Of a stretch of DNA of 64,000 nucleotides, positions 26,445-35,378 are shown in pieces (position 1 is the stretch's first letter; each line of letters begins with the position of its first letter). The notes beneath the pieces were generated by a model. That model did not search any database and was not told the origin of the DNA. It saw only the letters and a program-made list of their open reading frames with translations. The stretch covers positions 2,304,501 to 2,368,500 of the forward strand of contig NC_011666.1 in NCBI RefSeq assembly GCF_000021745.1, written 5' to 3'. A program made the translations under genes and the position numbers. The DNA is from Methylocella silvestris BL2. GTDB lineage: Bacteria > Pseudomonadota > Alphaproteobacteria > Rhizobiales > Beijerinckiaceae.

Positions 26445-28406
26445 TCACGCGGCGCCGGCGAGGATCGGCATCGCCGGCGCGTGTGCTACCGCCGGCTCCT
26501 GAGCCTTCGCTTCCGCGACAAAGAAAGCCGTCGCTTCACTGAGGCTCGTCACGCAGGCGTCGGCGCGAATCTGGCCGCAGAGCTCGCTCGCGCGCTCCGC
26601 CTCGCAGCGCCAGAAGCCGACGATGATCTTGGCGTCGGGCAGACGCCGGCGCAGCCGCCGGATCGCGTAACGGACCTGCGCCGCGCCGGCCTCGGAGCCG
26701 AGATAGGACAGGCAGATCATCTGCGCGCCCGAGCCGGCGAGGTTGAGAATGCCGCCAATCCGCAAAATATCGGCCGGTTCGACCTTGGCGCCGATCCCGT
26801 GTTTTTCCAGAATTTGCGCGAGCAATCCCGCCGCCGCTTCATCCAGCGGGTGACGCCCGGCGATGCACAGCACCGGCTTGCGCGCGGGCCCCTGCTCCGG
26901 CGGCGCTTGATCCAGCGGCGCCCCGACCGCCGCCGGCGCGTCCGATGCGCCGATTTCCGCGATCGGCGTCTCGCGCGGTTGCGCCGGCGCCGGCGGCGCG
27001 TCCGCATGATCGTCGAGATCGTCGATCATCTCGTCGATCGTCTCCTTGATTCGCTTCTGGCGGCTCTCATGCAGCACGCCGCGGCGAAAATCCGACTCGG
27101 CCATCAGCAGCCCGTTGAGCGCCACCTCGTCATAATAGGCGATCAGCGACCCTGTCTTCAAAAACGCCTCCGCCTGATCGGCGACTTCGGAGGCGTCGCT
27201 GACCAGCATGCGCTGATAGAAATGCTCGACGGGAGTGAGCGCCGGCGCGTCGCCCAAAATGACGTCGAGAAAATTCAACTGCTCCACATGGCGTCCAAGC
27301 ACCACGAGGCAAACGGTGAGCGGCGTCGCCAGCACGAGGCCGATCGGCCCCCACAGCCAAGTCCAGAAGGTCGCCGCGACGACGACGGCGATGGGCGAGA
27401 GGCCCGTATTGCGGCCGTAAAGCAAGGGCTCGATGAACTGGCCGACGGCGAGTTCCAGGACGAGGAATAGCGCGAGCGTCTCAAGCGCCATGGTCCAACC
27501 GGGATCGACGGCGGCGGCGAGCGCGACCGGCAGGCCCGCAGCAACGATCGCGCCGATATAGGGCACGAAACGCATGAGAAAGCCGATCATCCCGAACAGC
27601 AGGGGGCCCGGAACGCCGATCGCGTAAAGGCCGACCGCAACAACAACGCCGAAGGCGGCGTTGAGCAGCGTTTGCGCCAGGAAAAACCGGCTCAGCCGTC
27701 CGGCGGCGTCGTTCATCGCGACGGTCGTGCGCTGCAGATCGCGCGTGCCGACGAGACTGATGAAGCGATTGCGCAGATCCTCACGCTGCAAAAGGATGAA
27801 GATCACGAAAATCACGACGATGGCGATCGTCTCCAGCGGCGAAAGCGCCGTGCCAACGATGGTTTGCAGCATGGAAAGCGGGCTCGGCTCGGCTTCGCGC
27901 ACCTCCACCGGAATGGGTCTTGGCTCATCGCCGCGCCCCAGCGCGGGAGGAGCGGACGCCGCATCGTCTTTCTTCTGCCCGAGCGCTCCCAGCCCCTTAA
28001 AGATGCTTGCGCCTTTCTCCATCAGCCCATTGGCGAAAACCATTTCGCGCAGTGAACCGGCCTTGCTGGTGATCGTCGCCTGATATTTCGGCAGGTCGAC
28101 GGCAAGCTCCGTCACCTGGCGGGTCAGCGCAGCGCTGATCGCGAAGGTGACGGCAAGACTGGCGATCACCACGATCAGCACCGCGACAACCCGGTTGAGC
28201 CCGATCCGGCGCAACAGGCGGACTGGCAGCGACAGGACGAAGCTCAAAAGAACCGCTATCGCGATCGGAACAAAGACGCTCTTCGCGACATAGAGGGCGA
28301 GGATGCAAAGCGCCGAGATCATCAGGGTCGCCAGCGTGTCGAGCGTTCGCGTGGCGTCGCGCTCCTCGGTAGGACGCGTGAGCGGAACGTCGAGCGGCTC
28401 GCTCAT
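26445..28406 (-). CDS. AI-2E family transporter with extra C-terminal domain
   Basis: A membrane protein of the AI-2E (TqsA/PerM) family, 653 residues from the ATG at 28406. About eight hydrophobic segments occur in the first 400 residues, including the family blocks LLFGMIGFLMRFVPYIGAIV and GLSPIAVVVAATFWTWLWGP. From about 545 a soluble Rossmann-like domain follows (VLCIAGRHPLDEAAAGLLAQ, LAGSGAQMICLSYLGSE, AKIIVGFWRCE), reminiscent of B12-binding folds but without the DxHxxG motif. Substrate is unknown; AI-2 itself is doubtful in alphaproteobacteria. Confidence 0.85.
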   Translation of the reverse strand: MSEPLDVPLTRPTEERDATRTLDTLATLMISALCILALYVAKSVFVPIAIAVLLSFVLSLPVRLLRRIGLNRVVAVLIVVIASLAVTFAISAALTRQVTELAVDLPKYQATITSKAGSLREMVFANGLMEKGASIFKGLGALGQKKDDAASAPPALGRGDEPRPIPVEVREAEPSPLSMLQTIVGTALSPLETIAIVVIFVIFILLQREDLRNRFISLVGTRDLQRTTVAMNDAAGRLSRFFLAQTLLNAAFGVVVAVGLYAIGVPGPLLFGMIGFLMRFVPYIGAIVAAGLPVALAAAVDPGWTMALETLALFLVLELAVGQFIEPLLYGRNTGLSPIAVVVAATFWTWLWGPIGLVLATPLTVCLVVLGRHVEQLNFLDVILGDAPALTPVEHFYQRMLVSDASEVADQAEAFLKTGSLIAYYDEVALNGLLMAESDFRRGVLHESRQKRIKETIDEMIDDLDDHADAPPAPAQPRETPIAEIGASDAPAAVGAPLDQAPPEQGPARKPVLCIAGRHPLDEAAAGLLAQILEKHGIGAKVEPADILRIGGILNLAGSGAQMICLSYLGSEAGAAQVRYAIRRLRRRLPDAKIIVGFWRCEAERASELCGQIRADACVTSLSEATAFFVAEAKAQEPAVAHAPAMPILAGAA

Positions 28407-28676
28407 CCGGGGGGATCTCCTTTGGCTAACAAAAAACCAACGTCCTCGCTCCCGCCAAAGTTCCGCCACCGCCGCCGCCGCGCGGAGGTTGATGGCGTTG
28501 AAAAAAGGCGATTATTCAATTCTCAGAGTCCTGACGCCGAAAGTGTTTTTGCGCCACGCTTCAGAGCTCTGGCAAAATCATGGCGAATCTTGCTAAGGTC
28601 CGGGCGCAGGGACGGCGCAAGCCCAAGCGCGGGCGCCACCTGACGACAGCCTCTTTCCGCGCCCCAGGTGACCCAT

Positions 28677-29651
28677 ATGGACGGTGACGACCGCCACCTT
28701 CTGTCCCGCCCGGTCATCTATGTCGTGCGGATGCTGGTCTTTCTGATCCTCGTCGGCTTTTGCGCGCTGATCCTGCACCGTCAGATCGTGACCGCTTTCC
28801 TGGCCAATCCCGCGCTGAACGGGCTCATCCTTGGCGTTCTCGCGATCGGCATACTGCTTGCTCTGCGCCAGGTGCTGCGGCTGTTCCGCGAGGTGAGCTG
28901 GGCGAACGCCCTGATCGGCGGCGGCACGGGCAAAAGAGTCAAACCGCCGGTTCTGCTCGCCCCGGTGGCGCTGCTTTTTCGCGCAAAACCCTTTGTCAAC
29001 GCGCCGGCCGCGCTGCCGCTTCGCGCCGTCCTCGACACCATCGGCGCGCGGCTCGACGAATCGCGCGACACCGCCCGCTATCTGACCGGCCTCCTTGTCT
29101 TCCTCGGCCTGCTCGGCACCTTTTGGGGCCTGCTCGAAACGGTCGGCTCGATCGGCGGCGTCATCAAATCGATGCAGACCGGCTCGGACGCCGCGGTCAT
29201 GTTCGACGATCTCAAAAGCGGCCTTTCGGCCCCGATCGCCGGCATGAGCATCTCCTTCACCTCCTCGCTGTTCGGGCTCGCCGGCTCGTTGGTGCTCGGC
29301 TTTCTCGATTTGCAGGCGGGACACGCCCAGAACCGATTCTTCACCGAGCTCGAAGACGCCCTGACGGCGCTTCCCCTTGCCGACGCCCATGACGCCGCCG
29401 CCCGCTATGAAGGGCTGCCGCCGGAGCTGAGCGCCGCCTTGCAGACCATCGCCGCCTCCGTCGACCAGACGCAGGCGAAAGCGACCTCGGTCGCGGTCGC
29501 GAGTCTCGCCGATGGCGTGCAGGCGCTGGTGCAGCATATGCGCTCCGAACAGCAGATCATCCGCGACTGGGTGGAGGCTCAGGCCGAACGCAACCGCGAG
29601 GTCAAGGACGCGCTGGAGCGGCTCGCCGAAGGGCTGAAGGAGCGCGGCTGA
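28677..29651 (+). CDS. MotA/ExbB-like membrane protein
   Basis: A 324-residue inner-membrane protein with hydrophobic segments near 15-35, 45-65, 135-155 and 190-215. LLVFLGLLGTFWGLLETVGSIGGVI and FDDLKSGLSAPIAGMSISFTSSLFGLAGSLV match the MotA/TolQ/ExbB proton-channel core. The C-terminus is a long helix. It overlaps the OmpA-like gene by one base, and the two resemble the ZorA/ZorB-type or MotA/B-type stator pairs found outside flagellar loci. The ATG at 28677 is chosen over the GTG at 28668. Confidence 0.82.
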   Translation: MDGDDRHLLSRPVIYVVRMLVFLILVGFCALILHRQIVTAFLANPALNGLILGVLAIGILLALRQVLRLFREVSWANALIGGGTGKRVKPPVLLAPVALLFRAKPFVNAPAALPLRAVLDTIGARLDESRDTARYLTGLLVFLGLLGTFWGLLETVGSIGGVIKSMQTGSDAAVMFDDLKSGLSAPIAGMSISFTSSLFGLAGSLVLGFLDLQAGHAQNRFFTELEDALTALPLADAHDAAARYEGLPPELSAALQTIAASVDQTQAKATSVAVASLADGVQALVQHMRSEQQIIRDWVEAQAERNREVKDALERLAEGLKERG

Positions 29652-30664
29652 TGGCGCCGCCCCGCTCGCGGCGGCGCATCCGTCAGGTCGATTATTGGCC
29701 GGGATTCGTCGACGCTTTATCGACCATGCTGCTGGTCATCATTTTTCTGCTCTCCGTGTTCATGCTGGCGCAATTCTTTCTCGCCCGCGAAGTGACCGGC
29801 AAGGACACTGTCCTCGAAAAGCTCAATCGCCAGATCGAACAGCTGAGCGCGTTGCTGGCGCTGGAACGCGCCGGCAAGACAGAATCGGACGAGAAGGCGA
29901 CCCTGCTCGCCTCAAATCTCGACGCCGCTCAGAAGGACAAGGCCCGGCTGCAAGGGGCAATCGATGCGAAAGCCGCCGGCGACGGCGGAGCCGCCGCGCA
30001 ACAGCAGCTCGCCGCCGAGAAGGACGCCTCTGCCGCGGCGCTGGCGCAGATCGATATCCTCAATCAGCAGATCGCGGCGTTGCGCCGCCAGCTCGCGGCC
30101 ATCGAAGACGCTCTGTCTGCGTCGGAAAAATCGGGCGCGGAGTCGCAGGCGAAAATCGCCGATCTCGGCTCGCGCCTCAACATCGCGCTGGCGCAAAAGG
30201 TCCAGGAGCTCGCCCGCTACCGCTCCGATTTCTTTGGCCGGCTGCGGCAAATTCTCGGCGATCGGCCGGGCGTCAGCGTCGTCGGCGACCGCTTCATTTT
30301 CCAATCCGAAGTGCTGTTCGAATCAAGCCAGGCGGTGCTCGATACCGCCGGCCGCGCGGAGCTCGACAAGCTGGCGAGCGCCCTGATCGAACTCGAACAT
30401 GAAATTCCCCCCGACATCCCGTGGATCATCCGCGTTGACGGCCACACCGACAAGAAGCCGATCCAGTCGTCGCAATATCCTTCGAACTGGTCGCTTTCGG
30501 CGGCGCGCGCGATTGCCGTCGTGCAATATCTTGTCTCGAAGGGCGTTTCGCCGCAGCGGCTCGCGGCGGCCGGTTTCGGCGAGTTTCAGCCGCTCGACCC
30601 GGGCGAGGGCGACGACGCGAACCGACGCAACCGGCGGATCGAGCTAAAAATCACCGAAAAATAG
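29651..30664 (+). CDS. MotB/OmpA-like peptidoglycan-binding protein
   Basis: A 337-residue protein with one N-terminal membrane segment (FVDALSTMLLVIIFLLSVFML, with the Asp position seen in MotB-like stators), a long coiled coil (about 60-190) and a C-terminal OmpA domain: IRVDGHTDKKPIQ, NWSLSAARAIAVVQYL and RRIELKI. It forms a unit with the MotA/ExbB-like gene before it and probably couples ion flow to a peptidoglycan-anchored machine. Confidence 0.85.
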   Translation: MAPPRSRRRIRQVDYWPGFVDALSTMLLVIIFLLSVFMLAQFFLAREVTGKDTVLEKLNRQIEQLSALLALERAGKTESDEKATLLASNLDAAQKDKARLQGAIDAKAAGDGGAAAQQQLAAEKDASAAALAQIDILNQQIAALRRQLAAIEDALSASEKSGAESQAKIADLGSRLNIALAQKVQELARYRSDFFGRLRQILGDRPGVSVVGDRFIFQSEVLFESSQAVLDTAGRAELDKLASALIELEHEIPPDIPWIIRVDGHTDKKPIQSSQYPSNWSLSAARAIAVVQYLVSKGVSPQRLAAAGFGEFQPLDPGEGDDANRRNRRIELKITEK

Positions 30665-30685
30665 CGAGTCTGCTGCCTCGCTTGC

Positions 30686-30728
30686 GCGTCAAGGATGGTC
30701 GCCCCGGACGATTGGCCACGCTTGACGC
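30686..30728 (+). terminator. Stem-loop after the OmpA-like gene
   Basis: GCGTCAAG (30686-30693) and CTTGACGC (30721-30728) are exact complements, 22 bp after the stop at 30664. The loop is long and there is no T-run, so this is a candidate terminator or mRNA end structure only. Confidence 0.35.
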
Positions 30729-31264
30729 CCGCCGCCGCCAATGAGAATGTGCTTTCGTTGGGGGGAAAACGACAGGCGGCCCAAACCTGTCCCTCCTTGT
30801 GCGCCTCGGCTTTGGGCGCTCAATTTTCGCCGTGAGGGTCTGTCGCGAGATGTGCGCGATGACGCCGCGAGCCAAAAGCAAAAGAAGATATCTTGAGACA
30901 GCGTTCTACCCGGCCTCGTGGGGCGGGGAAATTTGTCCATGAGGTCAATAGCTTGTGCACAATTCGACGGTAAGCTGGCTTGGTATTTGCTTCTTATCGC
31001 AACGCAGCGAGCGGGTCTGCGCAAGTCTTGTCTTGACGTATCTGCGTCTTAATCCTGGTAGAAAGTGATCTCTCGAGCATGACGCCGAAAAGCGGAGACC
31101 GGTTTTGGACGACATCCTGCTCGAAATACATAAGCTTCGTGATTTTGGATCGATTTAATCCAGAATCATCGTGATCTTGAGCATTTCGGCAAAGCCTCGG
31201 CTGGCATGGCCGCTCTCCGTAAAGGGGGCCGACGCTGGCGCGGGCGCGAGTTTTTGGAGCAGCA
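30729..31264. other. Intergenic region without a supported gene
   Basis: Apart from the palindromic repeat at 31072-31183, nothing coding is supported. Short frames on both strands are arginine/proline-rich and unlike any family. The promoter for the ubiA-like operon must lie after 31183. Confidence 0.5.
31072..31183. repeat. Rhizobiales intergenic repeat (GAGCATGA...CCGAAAAG type)
   Basis: The first half reads GAGCATGACGCCGAAAAGCG, then ACCGGTTTTGGACGACATC and CTGCTC, so its ends pair. The second half is a hairpin (TGAT-TTTGGAT against ATCCAGAATCA near 31140-31170). This two-part layout is the same as a very abundant dispersed repeat in Bradyrhizobium, Methylobacterium and relatives (recalled, not searched). 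It supports the order-level assignment. Confidence 0.65.
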
Positions 31265-32719
31265 ATGTCATCAGCGGCGCTAGATTCGACCTTGATCGGT
31301 GAGACCTCGGCCAACAAGCTTCCGCTTGTCGTCGACCTCGACGGGACGCTGATCAAATCCGATCTCCTGCTTGAATCCTTCTTTGCCAATGTCGGAAAAA
31401 ATCCGTCCTCGATTTTCGGGCTTTTGGCCGCCTTGCGTCATGGCAAGGCGCGATTCAAGGACGCGCTCGCGCAGGGCGTCGATCTCGACGTCGCGAGCCT
31501 TCCCTATGACCAAAAAGTCCTCGACCTGATCGGGGCGGCCCGCAATGAAGGACGTCCGGTTTATCTCGCCTCCGCAAGCAACGCCAAATTCGTCGGCGCG
31601 GTCGCGGATCACGTCGGCCTGTTCACCGGCTGGTTCGCCTCGGACGCCTCGACCAATAATTCCGCTCACACGAAGGCGGAGCTTCTGGTCGGCAAATTCG
31701 GCGAGCGCGGCTTCGACTATGTCGGCAACGACAAAGCCGATCTGCCGGTCTGGGCGGTCGCCGCGCGCCGAATTGGCGTCAGGACGGCGCCTGCTCTGAG
31801 CGGGCGGCTCGCGGCGCTCGGGGTCGAGGTGATCGAATCGCCGGCGCCGGAGCTCAAATCATGGATCAAGCTGATCCGAGTGCACCAATACGCCAAGAAT
31901 GGCCTCGTTTTCCTGCCTCTGCTCGCCGCGCATAAATTCGATCTTCTCTCGCTCTACCACTGCGTCCTTGCCGCGATCGCCTTTTCGCTCTGCGCCTCGA
32001 GCGTCTATATTTTCAACGATCTCGTCGACCTCTCGGCCGACCGCGGCCACCCGAGCAAAAGACGGCGCCCGCTGGCGTCCGGCGCGATCCCGATCATGCG
32101 CGGCGTCCTCGCCATGCCGGTGTTGTTTTTGGCCTCGGTCGTCATCGCGGCGCTTGTATCGTGGCAGTTCCTCGGCGTGCTCCTGTTCTATTTCGCCGTG
32201 ACCAACGCCTATACCTGCTGGCTCAAGACGAAGATGCTGATCGACGTCGTCGCGCTCGCCGCGCTCTATTCGCTGCGCGTCATTGGCGGCGCCGTCGCCA
32301 TCAATGTCGTGGCGTCGGAGTGGCTGATCGGCTTCTCGATGTTCATCTTCGCCTCGCTCGCCCTGATCAAGCGCTACATCGAGCTCGCCGTCCGCCTCGA
32401 TAAGGAGCTGCCGGATCCGAGCAACCGCAATTACAAGCTGGGCGACATGCCGATCGTCGCCGCGCTCGCCGCCGCCTCCGGCTTCAACGCCGTCACCGTG
32501 TTCGCCCTCTATATCTCCTCGGACGCCGTCCATTCGCTCTACCGGCATCCGCAGTTTCTCTGGCTTGTGTGCCCGATCCTCATGTATTGGATCAGCCGCA
32601 TGGTGATGCTGGCGCATCGGCGGCTTGTGCATGACGATCCGATCGTCTTCGCCCTGAAGGATCGAATCAGCTACGCCGCGGGCGCCGCAATCGCAATCGT
32701 CGTTTTGGCCGCGATCTGA
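31265..32719 (+). CDS. UbiA-family prenyltransferase with N-terminal HAD domain
   Basis: A 484-residue two-domain protein. Residues about 20-195 are a HAD phosphatase: VVDLDGTLIKSDLL (nucleophile Asp) and VGNDKADLPVWAVA. Residues about 200-484 are a UbiA-type polytopic transferase with NDLVDLSADRGHPSKRRRPL and the second motif around YSLRVIGGAVA. Relatives attach 5-phosphoribose from PRPP to a polyprenyl phosphate; a fused HAD could then remove the 5-phosphate. The first of four adjacent genes that fit decaprenylphospho-arabinose synthesis. Confidence 0.85.
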   Translation: MSSAALDSTLIGETSANKLPLVVDLDGTLIKSDLLLESFFANVGKNPSSIFGLLAALRHGKARFKDALAQGVDLDVASLPYDQKVLDLIGAARNEGRPVYLASASNAKFVGAVADHVGLFTGWFASDASTNNSAHTKAELLVGKFGERGFDYVGNDKADLPVWAVAARRIGVRTAPALSGRLAALGVEVIESPAPELKSWIKLIRVHQYAKNGLVFLPLLAAHKFDLLSLYHCVLAAIAFSLCASSVYIFNDLVDLSADRGHPSKRRRPLASGAIPIMRGVLAMPVLFLASVVIAALVSWQFLGVLLFYFAVTNAYTCWLKTKMLIDVVALAALYSLRVIGGAVAINVVASEWLIGFSMFIFASLALIKRYIELAVRLDKELPDPSNRNYKLGDMPIVAALAAASGFNAVTVFALYISSDAVHSLYRHPQFLWLVCPILMYWISRMVMLAHRRLVHDDPIVFALKDRISYAAGAAIAIVVLAAI

Positions 32720-32727
32720 CCAAGCCC

Positions 32728-33192
32728 ATGACCAGCGCGCCCGAAGCACGGCTGCCCGGCGGTCCGCGGCCTCACATCATTGCAATCCGCTACGGGCTTT
32801 TCGCGGTCATCGCGGGCGCCATGAACCTTGGCGCGCAGGCGGTTACGTTCGCGATCGCGCCGATCCAGCCGCTGGCGATCTCGATTCTCGTCGGCACCGG
32901 CGTCGGCTTCGTCGTGAAATATCTGCTCGACAAGCGCTGGATCTTCTTTGACGACTATCACGGCGCCGCCGCCGAGACGCAGAAAGTTCTGCTGTACGGC
33001 GCGTTCAGCGTCGCCATGACAGCGATTTTCTGGGGCTTCGAGATCGCCTTCCTCGCCATCTGGGGCACCAATTTCGCCAAATACGCCGGGGCCGTGATCG
33101 GGCTCGCGATCGGCAATTTCCTCAAATATCTGCTCGACCGCGGCATCACCTTCAATCCCGAGCGCATCCGGAAGGCGGCAAAATGGAGCTGA
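32728..33192 (+). CDS. GtrA-family membrane protein
   Basis: A 154-residue protein with four hydrophobic helices, typical of GtrA: RYGLFAVIAGAMNLGAQA, then VGTGVGFVVKYLLDKRWIF and the repeat-like AIGNFLKYLLDRGITF. Members are thought to flip polyprenyl-phosphate-linked sugars. It starts 8 bp after the UbiA gene and overlaps the next by 10 bp, so it probably moves the sugar-lipid made by its neighbours. Confidence 0.85.
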   Translation: MTSAPEARLPGGPRPHIIAIRYGLFAVIAGAMNLGAQAVTFAIAPIQPLAISILVGTGVGFVVKYLLDKRWIFFDDYHGAAAETQKVLLYGAFSVAMTAIFWGFEIAFLAIWGTNFAKYAGAVIGLAIGNFLKYLLDRGITFNPERIRKAAKWS

Positions 33193-34511
33193 CCGGATGG
33201 GGCCGCTTTCCGCGCTTCGAAACAAGGCTGTTTGAGCCGCCTTCGGCCGAGGCGGCGGCGCGGCTGCAGCCGCAGCTCTCGGGCTTTGCGCCGCGCGGCA
33301 ACGGCCGCGCCTATGGCGACGCGGCCATCGGCGTCACGGCCTGCATCGGCTCGCGCGGGCTCGGCCGCTTCCGCCATTTCGATGCGGACGAGCGGCGGCT
33401 CACCGTCGAATCCGGCGTGCTGCTCAGCGAGATCATCGACGCCTTCCTGCCGCGCGGCTTCTTTCCCCCGGTCGTTCCCGGCACGCAATTCGTCTCCGTC
33501 GGCGGCATGATCGCCTCCGACATTCACGGCAAGAACCATCATGGCGCGGGCGGCTTCGGCGACCATGTCGACGAGTTCGAGCTTGCCTTGCCGAGCGGCG
33601 AGATCCGGACCTGTTCGCCGAGCCAGAACACGGATCTGTTCAAGGCGACGATCGGCGGCATGGGGCTGACCGGGACGATCCTGTCCGCGAGTTTCAAGCT
33701 CATTCCCGTCGAATCCGCCTTGATCGCCCAGGAAACCATCGTCGCGCAGAATCTCGATGAGGCCATCGCGGCGCTGAGCGCGCATGAGGACTGGCCCTAT
33801 TCGGCCGCCTGGATCGATTGCCTGGCGAGCGGCGCCTCGCTTGGGCGTTCGCTGATCTATCTCGGGCGGCACGCCAAGGCTGCCGACATCGCGGCGATCG
33901 ATCCGCACCGGCGCCCCGCGGGAAAAAAACGCCCGCTCGGCGTGCCGATCGATCTGCCGGGCTTCACGCTCAATCGCCTCAGCGTCGCGGCCTTCAACGA
34001 ACTTTATTTCCGCAAGGGCGCGAGCGCCGCCGGCCCGATGTTTCTCAATGGGATCGGCAGCTTTTTCTTCCCGCTCGACGGCATTCTCGACTGGAACCGG
34101 ATCTACGGCCGGCGCGGCTTTCTGCAGCATCAATGCGTCATCGGCGCCGACGGCGCGGCCGGCGCGATCGCCGAAATCCTCGGCCGTTTCGCCAAGCGCG
34201 GCAACGCCTCTTTCCTCGCCGTCCTGAAGAAGCTTGGTCCCGCCGGCCGGGGCTATCTGTCCTTTCCAAAGCCGGGCTTCACCCTGGCGCTCGATCTCGC
34301 CATGGACCGCGGCGTGTTCGAATTTTTGGACGAGATCGACGACATCGTCGTCGCGGCGGGCGGCCGGATCTATCTCGCCAAGGACGCGCGCCAATCGCGC
34401 GCCACCTTCGAGGCCGGCTATCCGGAGCTTGACCGCTTCCGTGAGATCAGGCGGGAGATCGGCGCCGAGCGCCGCATCGCGTCCCGCCTGTCCGATCGTT
34501 TGGGCATTTGA
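33183..34511 (+). CDS. DprE1-like FAD-dependent oxidoreductase
   Basis: A 442-residue FAD enzyme of the VAO family most like DprE1, which oxidises the 2'-OH of decaprenylphospho-ribose. Matches include NGRAYGDAAIG, PVVPGTQFVSVGGMIASD, DIHGKNHHGAGGFGDHV (the DprE1 HGKNHH block) and the C-terminal YLAKDARQSRATFEAGYP. It overlaps GtrA by 10 bp and the SDR gene by 4 bp. The SDR would supply the second, reducing half-reaction of the epimerisation. Confidence 0.88.
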   Translation: MELTGWGRFPRFETRLFEPPSAEAAARLQPQLSGFAPRGNGRAYGDAAIGVTACIGSRGLGRFRHFDADERRLTVESGVLLSEIIDAFLPRGFFPPVVPGTQFVSVGGMIASDIHGKNHHGAGGFGDHVDEFELALPSGEIRTCSPSQNTDLFKATIGGMGLTGTILSASFKLIPVESALIAQETIVAQNLDEAIAALSAHEDWPYSAAWIDCLASGASLGRSLIYLGRHAKAADIAAIDPHRRPAGKKRPLGVPIDLPGFTLNRLSVAAFNELYFRKGASAAGPMFLNGIGSFFFPLDGILDWNRIYGRRGFLQHQCVIGADGAAGAIAEILGRFAKRGNASFLAVLKKLGPAGRGYLSFPKPGFTLALDLAMDRGVFEFLDEIDDIVVAAGGRIYLAKDARQSRATFEAGYPELDRFREIRREIGAERRIASRLSDRLGI

Positions 34512-35272
34512 ACAGGATCGCCGCACCCATGGATGAGCCGAAATTCCTTCTCGTTCTCGGCGGAGGCTCCGATATCGGACGCGCCTGCGCGCTGCGTTTT
34601 GCGCAAGCCGGGTGGCGCGTCACGCTCGCCGGCCGCGATCTTGCGACGCTGAAGCGCGAGGCCGAAGACATTGCGACGCGCACAGGCGTCGCGACCGCGA
34701 CGTCGTTCATTGACATCCTGGACACGCCCTCCTTCGCCGCTTTCGAGACCGGGCTCGGCGGACTTCCGGACGCCATTGTCTGCGTCGTCGGCCTGCTCGG
34801 CGAGCAGCGCAGGGCGGAGACCGATCCAGCCCATGCCAGCCTCGTCATGCGCTCGAATTTCGAGGGGCCGGCCCTGCTTCTTGGACAATTCGCCGAAGGT
34901 TTTTCAGAGCGTGGCGACGGAATCATCGTCGGCGTCAGCTCTGTCGCCGGCGATCGCGGGCGCGCCTCGAACTATGTCTATGGCGCCGCCAAGGCCGGGC
35001 TGACCGCCTTTCTGTCGGGCCTGCGCAATCGCTTCGGCAAGACGAAGATTCGCGTCGTCACGGTCAAACCCGGCTTCGTGCGCACCAAGATGACGGCCGG
35101 CATGAAACTGCCGCCGCCGCTGACGGCTGAGCCGCAGGAAGTCGCCGAGGCGATCTATCGCGCGAGCGCAGTCAGGCCGCGCGACGTCATTTACGTGAAG
35201 CTCATCTGGCGTCTGATTATGACCATCATCGGATCGATTCCGGAACCGATTTTCAAGCGGCTGAAGCTTTGA
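34508..35272 (+). CDS. DprE2-like short-chain dehydrogenase
   Basis: A classical SDR of 254 residues from the TTG at 34508 (247 from the ATG at 34529). The nucleotide site is VLGGGSDIGRACALRFA, and the active-site YVYGAAKAGLTAFLSGL holds Tyr and Lys with Ser in VGVSSVAGDRG. The C-terminus ends in a hydrophobic segment (VIYVKLIWRLIMTIIG), as in DprE2. Adjacent to the DprE1-like gene, it should reduce the 2-keto intermediate to the arabinose form. Confidence 0.85.
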   Translation: MNRIAAPMDEPKFLLVLGGGSDIGRACALRFAQAGWRVTLAGRDLATLKREAEDIATRTGVATATSFIDILDTPSFAAFETGLGGLPDAIVCVVGLLGEQRRAETDPAHASLVMRSNFEGPALLLGQFAEGFSERGDGIIVGVSSVAGDRGRASNYVYGAAKAGLTAFLSGLRNRFGKTKIRVVTVKPGFVRTKMTAGMKLPPPLTAEPQEVAEAIYRASAVRPRDVIYVKLIWRLIMTIIGSIPEPIFKRLKL

Positions 35273-35378
35273 GGCGAAGCGGGCGCGACGCATTGGCCCA
35301 TCGCCAGCTTTGCCATTGCGCGGGCGCGAGCGCGATGATTAAGAAAGAGCAGTTGCGGCCAGCGGGATCTTTGCGCTC

